From Lineus longissimus (Eukaryota; Nemertea; Pilidiophora; Heteronemertea; Lineidae), in assembly GCF_910592395.1 (NCBI RefSeq), contig NC_088321.1, positions 11,534,001 through 11,598,000 of the forward strand: 64,000 bases of DNA, written 5' to 3'. Both the position numbers and the translations under genes were made by a program. The notes beneath the pieces were generated by a model. The model had not been told where the DNA came from and ran no database searches. It saw only the letters and a program-made list of their open reading frames with translations. Shown here piece by piece: positions 33,201-48,200 of this stretch. The number at the start of each line of letters is the position of its first letter. The first letter of the stretch is position 1.

Positions 33201-36200
33201 AAAAGAAACCATGTGTAATCGATGTTTAAATTCGATTGTGCTGTTTTCCTCAATTTGCCGTATGTTTTGTACTCTTGTTGTTGTGTGTGAGATATCATTT
33301 GATTTATTGAGGTACAATTAATTAAAGGTTGGTATTACGGTCACAAAATTTTCTGACGTTGGATTTTCTGGTGCTATATTAAAAATGGCCGGGTCTATTT
33401 GGCAAGCCGCTCGCCAAACAGGCATCTTTTGTTGTCCTGATTGGAGAGCCGCTTGCCAAACAGCACTAAAAAGCCACCCTGTTCGGCCAGCCGGGCTTGC
33501 CAAACAGGTAAAAAATCTACCCTGTTTGGCGAGCTGGAGACTTTACAACACATTAGCCAGAGAGTTCGGCTCTCCATTCAGGACAAAAAAAGTCGCTGTT
33601 TGGTAAGCCGGGCTTGCCAAATAGTCACTTCCATCAAAAATATCCTATGAGTTCACATATATATGCATCATGGGGCGTTGAAATGACACATAGCTGTCAT
33701 CTATAATAGTTATCGATGACAGGTGGAAATGCCAAAATGTGTCGAGTTATGCTAAGTATAATACTCTGATGATTGGACGTTACAGCTGATTAAAGTATGA
33801 AATAAACATCATTGCGATCCCATAACTTTTTTTCCGATAACAAGGCCACCGCTATACATACGGACACTGATAGTCAAGTCCTAAATTGCTCTCCTTTTGC
33901 AGGCAAATGTCCATACCTAACTACAACATATCACCGTTGCAAACAACTTGGAGGATGGGTAATACCAGCCACAGGTAACCCAGTTGGACGTGTTTGCTGC
34001 AAACGTAAGTCCTCATTTGGTCTAGGGATAACAGTTTGTAACGTGTAGGGAGCTCACCTGTTATTTTGTCAAATCACAGTTTACGCCAACGTCAATAGTC
34101 TTAGACCTCGTGACAATTTGGATTTGGCATAAGAAACTGGCAGGAACGTACTCAGAAGCAACATATGAGGTCATGTTTGCCATATTTAAGTCTTTCCATC
34201 GAGTCGACATGTACAGCTAGGCAGACCAGTAGTTTACAATATGGGGAGTGGGGATGCAGAGAAATGTTTCAGTCCCAAGCAACGATAGAAAAAAAAGAAC
34301 AAAAGGATTTCATTCATATACTTACACCTGCTTAAAGGGTCACTGTTACATATAGACATTCTGTTGTTTATGGTCTTTCCTTTGGCTATTTTAAACATTG
34401 CAGTGAAAAATGCATGTATTAAGTTGATGTAATACGAGTTCTGGCTCTTTACTATTTACGGTTTCATTTCTCTTCTAGTCCCAACATGTGCGAGAAACTG
34501 TAGAGCATACAAAGCAGGATGTGCAACCATGCGGTCATGCATATACAAAATTAGAACGCCGAGATGCTCCTGCCGGCCTGGCCTAGTGTGCTGCAGGTGT
34601 AAGTGAGAGTTTCAATTATGTTTGGGGCCATCATAGCTTAAAAAGACATAAATAAACTAGACTGGCAACCACAGTCAGACTGACGAGAAAAAGCGGTAGA
34701 GGGCAAAAAGTATAAAAAAGTAAGTCTCGGTGAGAAAAAAAACAGTAGTGGGCAAAATGGTAAAAAGAAATAAATATGTAACACAAACGTATGATACACA
34801 AATTAATTATATTTTTTTGTATTTCAGACACTTGTGAGCTGGGTGGATGCCGAGGTAAATGCGTACGAGGCCTATGTCCTCGAGGGATGAGGCAGCTGAA
34901 CTCGAGAACCTGCACTTGTCCGTTAGGCTATTCCTGCTGCTCGCGTAAGTATAAAAAAAAACATATTTAACGAAAATACGTAGATACGATATTGATTGTT
35001 TCGGAAGTCGCCTACACCAAACAAAGGAACTAGAATGATGAGATGATTATGTTAGATTATGAGTCATTCATATGACCATCGTTCGTGTCCATTAAAAGGA
35101 AACAAATCTGTTTTATCGATGTTAATATCAAAACGTGTGCCTCAATCGAGCTTACAGTACTCACTCAATTGTTATGTGTAGGATATACGAAACCATTCGT
35201 TTGTGCTTTGTAATGTTTGTTTCCTCAATCTACATTCCATGACGTTCAACGTTACGAAAGGAGGTTCTTCGTTTCATGGTCAGAGGATTTCCTGTCGTTG
35301 AAATACATTTCCTGGTGCTTTATTGAAAATAATCGACGAGTGTACAACAATCGGGCATCGGTGCTTGATGGATGGACGATAACTGATCAGCCGGCGTGTT
35401 ATCATGTTTGAATATTTTTCTCCTATACACACATCTGCCGCTGGTGGTCGAATTACCAAAAAGATTGACTTGTATTATCGATACACATCATATACTGGTG
35501 ATTCATAGTCAAAATCATCATTGCGACCCTATAAGTCTATCCTTTTCTATACCATGGCCGCAACTAGGTACACATAGATATGGAAATAGAGACGAATTTA
35601 AACATCAATTTCTCTTCGTAGACGCGAGTTCTGACATTAATTTCTCTTTGTAGGCAAATGTCCATACCCAACTAGATCAATTTTGATGTGCATACGGCTT
35701 GGAGGATGGCCAATACCCGCTACAGGTGTCCCGAAAGGACGTGTTTGCTGCAAACGTAAGTCCTAATTTTGGGGGACATTTGTTTACAGACGACAGGAAT
35801 ATACACCTGCAATGTATTGCTACACGTATCAATGTTAAAAGAATTCACTTTGTCACCGGTAGAAAAGTCACTTTTCACTAAATCTATAATGCCATAATTA
35901 TAATATATAATTGAGCCTCGATCAACGTACTCGTGGCAATGACCATTTAACATTTGAACCACGGCAGAAAACGTCGCGAATCCAAAGTAAATCGAGTCCA
36001 ACATACGTGGTTGTTTGCCATATTTCTGCGTCCATGCAGTGGACAGTTATTCTGACTAGAACTTTGCAATGGCTGGATATACAAAAGGAAGTTTTAGTCA
36101 CAAACAATGACAAAAAACGGAAACACCCAACCTGTCTGGCGTGCCTCTGTTACAAATATATCCAACTATTCTAACGATATCAACGTACAGTCAAGAAAAT

Positions 36201-39200
36201 ATGCTTTTCATTTTATGTAACGCTAATATCGCTTTTTCAGTCCCAACATGCAAATACAACTGTAAAGTGTACAAGGCACGATGTGCCCCAATCCGGATGT
36301 GCAGATACCCAATAAAATCGCCGAGATGCACCTGCCGGCCCGGCCTAGTATGCTGCAAATGTAAGTGACAATTCTCAGTTATGACTGGGGCTATGATAGA
36401 AAAGGATAAAAACATTGGCATGTAATCCAGGTTAAGACTAATAAACGGTTATAAAGCGGGCAAACGTATAAACAAATACACATAGTCTACTATCGTATGA
36501 TACGCAGTGAGTTGATCAGTTATCATCTCTGTATTTCAGACACATGCGAGCTTCGTGGATGCAATGGTGAATGCATAAGAGGCCGCCGATGTCCTAATGG
36601 GAGGAGACCGCTTCGGAATTCCTGCACTTGTCCAGCCGGCTATTCCTGCTGCAAACGTATTGGTAAGTATCAATTAACATCTTAAAAGCAAAATAGATGA
36701 GAGGCGATGACGTGCTTGCTGTTACATTACCAGACCGAGGAACAAGCGTTTAATTTGCCTATAGAGTCATTTCATTGACTGAGGTTCGAGCCAAATCAAA
36801 AGAAAACAAAGCTGTCTTATCGATGTTCACACTTGAGTGAGCCTTTTACCTAAATCTACCGTATAACTCAATCAATTGTTATGTGTTAGATATCAATCTA
36901 CTCGTTTATGTACAACTATCTCGATGGGAGGTACTAGTATGCCATTCATGGTCAGACGATCTCCCGATGTCAAACGGGATTTTCTAGCGCTGCGTTAAAA
37001 ATATCCGATGAGTGCACATCAAGCTGGTACCGTTGGGTGGATGGAATGGGAATTACCCGTCAATGATAGCTATTTAGCCAGCGTGGTAGCATGTTTGAAA
37101 TCGTCTCTTTTGAGATGTATGCCATCGGCGGTGGAATATCCAAAATCTGTAGAGTTATGCTACGTATTATACTTTGATGATTTAGACGTTACGGAGTATC
37201 ATAATGCGATGTCAAAATCATCAATGCGACCCCATAATTCTGAATATGGCCACAACTAGGGAAAATTACTAGCATTTTGAAATAAAGACGTTATTTTCTC
37301 TCTGTAGGCAAATGTCCATACCCGACTAGAACATATGCCATTTGCAAACGGCTTGGAGGATGGGTAATACCCGCTTCCGGTAACCCGAAAGGACGTATAT
37401 GCTGCAAACGTAAGTCCCAATATTGCATAGGAATGACGTGCTTATCTGCCTGTAATGCACTGACTGTTGCATTTTGGCAAGCCCTTGGTTTGCTTTCAGT
37501 TGTAACATGTAAGGTTGTCACCGTTCTCTTCAATTTCGTGTTTTTTGTTTTTAAACCTCACTGCACGTACTAGTGGAAATAGAAATTTGGCTTTGAGCCG
37601 CATGTATGAATTATGCATTCTATTACGCTAGCCTTATTGACTTCCTGAAATTCATGAGTTGATAAAATAAGATATAACTTTGTTTTACTTATTGTGCGGT
37701 TGTATTGCTGTTTTAGTCCCAACATGTGCGAGGAACTGTAGAGCGCAGAAGGCACGATGTGCACTCAATCGGACATGCAGATACCCAATAAGATCGCAGA
37801 GATGCTCCTGCCGGCCCGGCCTAGTGTGCTGCCAATGTAAGTGACAGTTCTCAGTTCTGACTCGTGCTATGATAGAAAAGGATAAAAAATGTCCAAATAA
37901 CTTTATTTTTTAGTTGATTTCGAATTTGGTGTATATTATATACATGACTGTACAACTATATAAATAATACATAAATTTGGTAGATTCTAGACACATATTC
38001 GCTTTTTATAAAATTGGCACATAGTAGAGATTTTTCCACTTGCTTTCATCTACGCGATGTTGCTGACATCTTTTCTTCGACGGATGGCGTGAATCCGATT
38101 GTCTTAGCCAATATACGTCATGGTTCATTTGACTAGTGCGACACCAATTTGTCTCAAGGTTATGCGATTCGCCTTTGCGTCAATTTCATTGTAAGAGTTC
38201 ACAATGTCAGGCCTATATAGATTTCACTTCAGTATTTGCACTATTTCTTTTCTGAAGATTTGTCGTTAATCCACAGTGACACTGATCGACAAAACCACAA
38301 ACACTGATAGAAGTATAGGGACGGGTTAGGCCACAAGTGATCAGTTGATTCCCAATGCTAACCACTGTCAATAAACTCATGGCAACCTGAAGACCGACCA
38401 GTTAGAACCAATCAGCAAGAATCTTCCTTTGCCTGATTAATGCATAAACTAGGGGCAGTCCAGCCTAAAATTAATGTACCGACCTAGAGTATTTACCGCA
38501 AACGTTTGATACAGAGCGCATGCGTTGGTTTTCAATTCATTTCAGACACCTGTGAGCTTCGTGGATGCAATGGTAAATGCATAAAAGGCCGCCGATGTCC
38601 TAATGGGAGGAGACCGCTCCGGAATTCCTGCACTTGTCCAGCCGGCTATTCCTGCTGCAAAATCATCAGTAAGTATTAATACATCTCAAGGAAAAATAAG
38701 TATGAGAAGGTGTACTCGTCCAATACTAGAGGAACCATCCACGATACCGAGGAATGGTAATAATTGATAATTTGTTAAATTAAAGTCTTTAACGACGGTA
38801 GTTCGAGTCCATTCAAAAGAAAACAAAGAAATTTCCCTGAGTTGAAAGACATTTTTATGGTGATATATTACAAATCTCGAAAAGTTCACAAAAATCTGGC
38901 ACCGGTGCATCGTTGGAATTGAAAAAAAACACCTGTCGCGAATAACTAATTCGTCTCTTTATTAGACATACGCCGTCGGCGGTGGAATGGGCAAATTTGT
39001 CGCTTTGGCTGATTGTATATTTTGTGATCTTAACATTATTTTTTTGTAGAGAAGTGTCCATATCGAACAAGGACATATTTAAATTGCAGACGGCTTGGAG
39101 GATGGACAATACCCGCTTCAGGTGTCCCCCTTGGGCGTGTTTGCTGCAAACGTAAGTCTTAGTTTTGCATAAGGATGACATACAATGTAATTGTTTACAG

Positions 39201-42200
39201 ACGGCATGCATAATGTGCCTGTAGTGCATTGCGTGTTGCATTTTGGCAAACCCTAAAACTGCTTAAAATACCAAAACACCGATGTTTACTTTGATAATAA
39301 TGTCGCTCTTCAATTAAATGACGTGTCGTGTTTATAAGCAATATATAGTATAACGTACTCATAATAATAGACAGATAGCGTTCGGATCGAAGTAGAGACA
39401 CACTAAATCCAATGTAAATCAGTTGCACCATACATGTATGTTTGTCATATTGAAGTTTTTCCATACATTGGACAGCTGGACAGACCAGCACTTTGTAATT
39501 TTGGGAACACTGAATAACAAAGCAGTCAAAAAATGACATAAAATGCATTTAAAGGGAGACACTAGAAAGGGTAAATTCTGCCTAACCTGCCTCTGTTGCA
39601 AATATAAACTCTATCTTTCTAATCTTATCAACATATTTAATTTCGTTAGTAACAAGATATCAAGCTTTTCATTTTGCTCTACACTTTTATTGATTCAGTC
39701 CCAACATGTGTGAAAAATTGTAGAGCGTACAGAGCGCGATGTACACCAAAGCGGAATTGCAAGTTCGAAATAAAATCGTCTAGATGTTCCTGCCGGCCCG
39801 GCCTAGTATGCTGCAAGTGTAAGTTACAATTATCAGTTTTGAGTCGGGGCATGATAGTAAAAGATGGAACACAAATTGGCAATGTATTCCAAGGTGATAC
39901 GAGTCAAGAAATAGACTGTAGAGGGCAAAATTACCAATAGAAAATATGTACCACGAACGAAATTGATACACAGTGCGTGCTTCAGTTATCTCTGTATTTC
40001 AGACACATGTGAGCTACGCGGATGCAAAGGTAAATGCTTTTTTGGCCGCCGATGTCCTACAGGGATGAGGCAGCTGAAGCGGACCTGCACTTGTCCAGTA
40101 GGCTATTCCTGCTGCTACCGTAAGTATTAAAACATCTTAAAAGAAAATAAGTATGACCATGTGCATTCCGTTGGATACATTATAGTAGGAGCCATCTACT
40201 AAACCGTGGAACTAATGTGAATGGATAATCTGTTAAATCAGAGTCATTCAAATGACCGTCGTTCGAGCCTTTTAAAAATTTAAAAAAAACAGATTGGGAA
40301 GATTTATCGATTTTTAACTTCGAGTGCGTTTTCGCCTCGATCTACCGTATATATACAGGGTGTTTCAAAAAAAGGAAACCGAGATTAATTTGTTAATTTC
40401 CTTGACAGTATTTTGGAAATTGGCAACCACTTATATGACACCATGGCATCCAATTTACTGACACAGATGACTGAGAACGAAGCAGTTCAATCAACCAGTC
40501 AGAACTGGTCTTGCACCAGATTTACCGCAGCGGAACTCCGTCAAGAAAGAACCAGACCAGAGACCAGTGTGGCCTTTTAAAACGTACGCCGCCGGCAATC
40601 GATGGCCAAACGTTTTCGAGTTATGATATATTGGGTGGATAACAATACGCGCCCAACTTCATAGGGGTCAATAACTTTTGATTTTTTGCTCTAGTGAAAT
40701 ATAGTTCATTACATAGATCTCATAATGTTTGTTACTATTATGCAAAGTTGGTACGAAAATCTTAGACTTTATTTTTTTGGGAGCCTATTGAAATCATCTT
40801 GTAAAAAGTTGCAAGGTCCAAAATGGTTCCCGAGACGTTGCCTGCGGATGATGTCCGGAATATTACCTGTCAATTAATTGTCATTGAGCACCGAAAAATT
40901 TTTTTTTTGGACCTGATTACTTTTCTTAACAGACACATGTCATAGTCTCAAACAATGTTTGCATCAGGTGATGCACGGTAAAGGAGACTTAGGGGAGTAT
41001 CGGTGTACGATGGTGGGCCACTTCATCACTTCGTGTAATCTGCATATAGGTCACTCTCAGACAACGATGATGAAATCGACACTGGCACTTCTTTTATCTG
41101 ACATACCTTGAACACCCATGGCAAAATTAAAAGGAAATTTACACACGCTGTGGGAGAAAAATAGATAAGAAAATACACGGATTTTCATTAGCATTGCCTT
41201 TTAAGATGCAGTGCTCTGAATTGTTGGATAACATTCGTCTTGACGAGAATATTGCTTTGCTATTATTTGGACTTGGCATATTTTAACCCTTCATTTTAAT
41301 TTTGCCTTTAATCTAAAAATATCAAAGAATTTTTAAGGTAAAATTTATTATACGGTGGAAAACACTCAGAACCTAGTATTCACAAGCTTTCATTTCCATA
41401 GACTGGATATCTGGTCATTAACCCTTATAAGTCGGCGCAATATTTTGTTATCCACTCGCTTTATCATTCTCCGACGATTTAGTTGTCAAAATTATCATTG
41501 GGACTTTATAAGTCTGATTTTCTACCCAATATCATGGGAACCACTTAATTTAGGGACACTTTAATATGGAAATATAGAGGCGATTCCTCACATTATTTTC
41601 TCTTTGTAGGCAGATGTCCATACCCCACTAGAACTTATGCCAATTGCAAACGGCTTGGAGGATGGGTAATACCTGTTTCAAATAACCCGAAAGGACGTGT
41701 TTGCTGCAAACGTAAGTCTTGATTTCGCATAGGGGTGACGTTCGTTTACAGAAGGCATTTATATAGTGTCAAACCCTAAAAATGCAACCATATACCTACC
41801 ATTTTCACATAGAGAGTTTAGGTCGTCACCTGTAAGAATGTCACTTCTCATTTTAATGTCGTGTCGTGTTTTCAAGCCTTATTGAACATACTCGTGACAA
41901 TAGCCATTTGGCATGTAACGCGTGGCAGAAATGTACATAATCCAATGTAAATCATGTGCAATATACGTGGCAGTTTACCATATTTCTGTGTTTTTCATAA
42001 AACCCCGCTAAGAGGATGGGTAATACTGTGGGAGAAAAATAGATAAGAAAATACATGAATTTTTCCCCCTCTATTAGTCGACAGCTAATAGACAGATCTA
42101 CCAGGAAAAGGTAGAGAGAGAAATCTATCCAAAACAGTGACAAAAAAGACTGAAAACCGAAACACTCAAAAATGTAAAATACTTTTCTAATTGCTTTGTC

Positions 42201-45200
42201 CTGGTTTTATTTGGAGGGAAATGTTCAGTATTGGGTTGTAATCAAATTATTTAAACAGAGAAGCAAGCCAATTAGTTCAACGTTTAATGCATTATAGCAG
42301 TTTAATTACAAAGAAAACCTATATTGAAAATACGAACGATGTGCTAGCCAATCTAAACAAGAGCTCGTTAAACATTCTTCTTTTATACATGATAATAATT
42401 GACTTAGATTAATTAACCTTTTGATATTCATACGTAGATATCAACTTGTTTCCACTTTTTTTAAATTCTGTAATTGTTTTTTCAGTACCAACATGCGCGA
42501 GAAACTGTAAAATTGTCAAGGCGCAATGTGCATCAAGGCGATCGTGCAGATACCCACTTATCACCTCAAGATGCACCTGCCGGCCAGGCCTAGTATGCTG
42601 CAAGTGTAAGTGAAAAATGCAAAATGATGAAAACATGAAAAAAAACACAATATGATAACCTTTTAACCGGGCCATGATAAAAGGGAATGAAAATAACTCG
42701 ATCAAGTATTCCAGAGAAATACTAGACGACATAAAATAGTTGGAGGTCAAACGTTTAAGTAAAGGAAAATGTGCATGTACATGTACCACAAACATATGTT
42801 ACACATTGTGTGCATCAGTAATCTCTCTATTTCAGACACATGTGAGCTAGCCGGATGCAAAGGTAAATGCTTGAGGGGCCGATGTCCTAAAGGGTGGAGA
42901 CCGCACCGGGGTACCTGCACTTGTCCGCTAGGCTATTCCTGCTGCTCACGTATACGTAAGTATTGCAACTTGTTACAATGAAAAAATATGCCTGCCGTTT
43001 GATACAAAACCGAGGAACAAAGTGTGAATGGATAGTTCGCTGAATTAGAGTCATTTTATTGACTGTGATTCGAACCGTTTAAGAAGACAACAAGGCAGTC
43101 TTATCGAGTGAGTTTTTAACCTCAATCTTCCGCTCAGTACTAAATTAATTGTTATGAGTAAGATATGAATCCATTCGTTTATGTAAAAAATCCGAAGGAA
43201 GGCGTTAACTACCGTTTCGACGGTTAGACGACTTCTTGATGTTGAGTGAGGTTTTCTGGTGCCGCAGTAAAAATCTTAGATGACTGGACAATCAATAATC
43301 TGTCGTTGGCATGGGTAATACCCATCATTATACAAATAGTGGATGTTTGGGAGTCCGATATGGAATTTTGATGGACGAAGAAATGTCATGGCGGACGAGG
43401 CTTTGCGAGTCCGCCATGACATTTCTTCGTCCATCAAAATTCCATATTGGACGACCTTAAACATCCACTATTTGCTATATTATGCAACCAAATGTTTCTT
43501 AAACGTAACTACCGACGACCATCCAAGATCATTTGTAAACTTCATTTTGATTGGATTAAAACCTTTTAGGATCCGTTACGACATTTTTTTGGATCCGTTA
43601 TTGCTTTTTTGGATCCGATACGATGTGATGACTTGAAATCACATTATGTGAATCGAGTTACGCTATTGGCCAAGAACATTTGGTAGCATAATATGGATGG
43701 TTTATGGCCGGTGTAATGACATATTTAAATTCGTCACTTTTTAGGCGCTGGCGGTGGATCAAATGGCCATAATTTGTTGAGTTATGATACATATCATCAC
43801 AATTGATTAAAATGTTATGCCTGATCATAATGTGATCACAATGTCATCATTGCGACCCCAAAAAGTCGATTCTTTCCCGATATGGCCAAAGCTATATATT
43901 CGGACATTGATATGGAAAAAGAGTAGAGTCCTAAAATTGTTTTCCATTTGCAGACAAATGTCCACACGCAACTTTGCCAATTTTGGTTTGCTTACGGCTT
44001 GGAGGATGGGTCATACCAGCGTCAGGTAACCCGAGAGGACGTGTTTGCTGCAAACGTAAGTCCTAAATTTGCATAGGGACGACATTTGTTTACCGACGAC
44101 ATCCATATATCCCTGCAATACATTGGGTGTTGCAGTGTGTCAAGCCCATAAAGTTCATGCAGTACAAGTCCTATGTTCACATGTAGTTCACCTTGTCACC
44201 TGTAAGAATGTAACTTCACTTTATCGTCATGTCATGTTTTTATGCCTTAAATGTCAAAGAACGTTCGACTCGTGTCAATAGTCACTTGGTATTTGAACCA
44301 CTGCATAAATTTACTGAATGCAATGCAAACCGGATGCAACCAAAGTGAGGGAAGAACGTTCATGTCCCAAACAATGACAAAAAAAACCCATTGAATATCG
44401 GAAACATCGTTAAAAACCACCCAAACGAGCCACTGTTGCAAATATACATTTGTATTCTTGAAACATTATTTACGCACTGAAAATTCGTGAGTATATGTAA
44501 TTATAAGATATATATCATGCTTTTAACTTCTAATCGCTTTTATTGTTCTTTAGTCCCAACATGTGCGAAGAACTGTAGAGCGCAGAAGGCAGGATGTACA
44601 CTCAAGCGGTTATGCAGATACAAAATAACCTCGTCGAGATGCTACTGCCGGGCCGACCTAGTATGCTGCAAATGTAAGTGTCAACTCTCAGTAATCATTG
44701 AGAGACAAGACCGCCATTGACTTTTTAAGCCTTTTAGCAGGTAAATAGTAATGCTTGACCGCGACGCATTAAATACTGCGTGGGGTTATGAATCTGAAAT
44801 TTTGATATGATATTCCGGACAGTCGGGCAAGTAAATGGTGAAAAGTAAATAAACAGGTATTTGACCATGGAAATTTTTGGATAATCGACAAATTGGACAA
44901 ACGTTGATATTTCCACTCTTTTAAGCCAACTGGCAGAAAAATCTCAAAACATGCCCCCTATTGCCAAATTAGCAAAGTTCAAATTTATTTTTTTCATTAA
45001 ATAATTTCTTTATATCTGTAGAATTGCCACACCAAATATCTTTTCAATACCTCTCCAAATATACACTTGACATTTAAAAACATACTCGCGTCTGATTGAT
45101 AGGTCTGAAACCCTCAACCTATAAATATGCAATGGTGTTCGTGTCTCTTGAGGCCATAATGGGGCTAAAAACAGGGGGGGGGGGAGCTAGACGAGATATA

Positions 45201-48200
45201 CACGATGTGATATTCCAAAAAGTATGATACAAAGTGCGTTCGACAGTTATCTCTATATTTCAGACACTTGTGAGCTACGTGGGTGTGGAGGTAGATGTAT
45301 ACGAGGCCGCCGATGTCCTACAGGGAGCAGGCTGATGAATATGAGGTCCTGCACTTGCCCGCTAGGCTACGCCTGCTGCACACGCATACGTAAGTATTGA
45401 AACAACTCAAAGGGAAAATAAAGAATGAGAAGATGCGCTTGCCCTTTGGATACCAGACTGAAGAATTCGCATGAGAAGATAATTTATTAAATTTGAGGCC
45501 ATTAAATGACCGTGGTACGAGTTGATTCAATACAAAACAAAGCAGTCTTGTCGTTGAATTTGAGTGAACTTTTTACCTAATCTACCGTCGTATTCATTAA
45601 GGTCTCTCGCAAAATTGATATGCATAAGATATCAGTCCAGTCGTTTATGTAAAATGATCCGAAGAATGGAAATACCGCTTCATAACAAAAATTTCCGTAT
45701 TTTGAAATGGATCGTTTGGTGCAATGGTGAAAATATCCGGTGACTGCATAAAACTTTGGCACCGGTGGGACATTGGAATGTGAAATTAATGTCATCGATA
45801 GATATAGCCGGCATGATTTCCTGTTTGAATTCGTCGCTTTTTGTCGCCGTCGCTGGCATTGCAACAAATTTTCGGGTTCATGTATGATTTATACAATACT
45901 CTGATGATTTAGATGCTACGGCTATATGATTGTACTGTTATATTAAAATCATCATTGCGACCTGATGGTCGTTTTTCTCTTTTCTCCGACAACATGGCCA
46001 CCATTATGGACAATGACATGGATGTAGAGGTATTCGCGAATTCTTACATTATTTTCTTTTCGTAGCCAAATGTCCATACCTAACTCGAACATATAGCAAT
46101 TGCAGACGGCTTGGAGGATGGGTAATACCCGCTTCAGGCAACCCGAAAGGACGTGTTTGTTGCAAACGTAAGTCTCGATTTTGCATAGATTGCATTTGTT
46201 TACCGACGATATTCGCGTGCACCTGTAATGCATTGCGTGTTGTATTATTCTATATAATTTTGCCAAGAGGTGACATTCGTTTACAGACGGCATACATGTA
46301 ATGCATTGCATGTTGCGAGGCCACCCCAGAATTGTCTTAAAATACCAATCGCCGAGAATTAACGTTGTCACCTGTCATGCTTGTTAGGATGTCACATTTT
46401 AGTTACTGTACCATGTTTTTAAGCCACGATGAAAGTACCAAACATACTGTAGAACATGCAATAAGCGAGCGCTGCGGGAAATCGGAATAGGCCTAGGTTT
46501 TTATTTATACATGGTCAAGGCGAATAATAAAGTAAGTCCATTACGACGTAACAGTCCTATTTGAAAGGGCTTTGGTGTTAGGGTAACAACACTCATCATC
46601 TAATGAAATTGATGACTAGACCTATTCACCCATAGGCTTGAATTGCTGCCAATACAGTGTATAAATAAAAAGATCTATTCCTATTTTAATTATCCGCTGG
46701 GCTCGCTTATTGCAAGTTCTACTGTACTGTATATACATTATGTTACTTTGACATTATTAACCTATAGAGTGGCTTCACGTGACGTGTTGGGGGTGATGGG
46801 AGGGCAGACAAAAGAAAGCAAGTCCAAATGACCATGACAGCAGTTGACTTAGTCTGGCACGACAAACCATTGTTCTGCCCTCTTTACATGGCTGACCGTG
46901 AAAACACTCTATTGCAATGCATGATGAGTAGATGTATCAAGTGATCATGGCTTTTCAATTTTACTGCTTTTATTGCGTTTTAGTCCCAACATGTGCAAGA
47001 AACTGTAGAGCCCACAAGGCTCGATGTGCACCCACGCGGATGTGCAGATACCCAATAAGATCACTGAGATGCTCCTGCCGGCCGGGCCAAGTATGCTGCA
47101 GATGTAAGTGACAATAATTGTTCTGTTATGATTGAGGCAACATAGGCTATATGTATTCCAAAGTAAGAGGCGACAAAAAAAATGTTTTGAGCGTCAATCA
47201 TAATACCTTTGATCTATTCAATCACCTTTGTTATTCATTTAGTTGTTTTCAAAATTATGAACTGGCAAGAATGATAAAAACTATAAAATATAAACATGTT
47301 TAAACCAATAAAACCCCAAAGTTAGACACCTAATATAATTGCTTTTTTCTCGTTTTCTCCATCTAAGTTTTCCATCTAAGTTCTCCATCTAGTTCCGCCT
47401 ACTTCTCTGTTACAGAAACCATATTTTTCACTCTGTATAACAAGCAGGACCTGAAATCAGAACGCCCCTGGCTTGAAGCTATATGTAAAAAAAACAGTTT
47501 GCATTTAGTCGCAACCCGCCTCATCAACCCGCCCTCTTTGCAGCGGGATTAGGTCTATAAAAAGGCTGAAAGTGGAACACCCGCCAGATAGGCTGCCACA
47601 AGTGAATAGTTTAAGTATGTAAATTGTACTGCAAGCGTATGCTACACAATTGTTTTTGTTTTCTAGACACCTGTGAGCTCCGCGGGTGCAAAGGTAAATG
47701 CATCAGAGGCCGCCGATGTCCTACAGGGTTGAGACAGCTGAGCCAAAGGACCTGCACTTGTCCGCTAGGCTACTCATGCTGCCACCGTAAGTATTAAAAC
47801 ATCTCCAAAGAATATTTGTATGAGAATGTGTGCGCACCGTCACATACAAGACGAGCCATCAAACAATCGACTTTGGGGAGGAAAAATTGTGAATGGATAA
47901 TTTATTCAATCAGAGTCTGATTTAACAAAATTAAAAAGAAAAAAAAATCATATGAAAGGATATGGTTCGAGGCGACTCCAAACAAGACACAGAGGTCTTA
48001 TAAATGTTTTTAAACACTTATGAGGCAATCGATTCATTTATATAACAATCAACTTGTAAGACAAAAAGCACAATTTTTTTGCCTCAATGAACCGTCCGTA
48101 TAGCACTCTTTCATTTTTGCGTAAGTTATCACTCCATTTATCTATGTACAAGGATTGAAGTAAGGCCGTACGCCTTTTCATGGTCATACGATTTTCTGAT

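Noticed and set aside
33318-33650. Four overlapping ORFs with WQA/CQT-type repeats
   Set aside because: Products of the 230-bp palindromic MITE.
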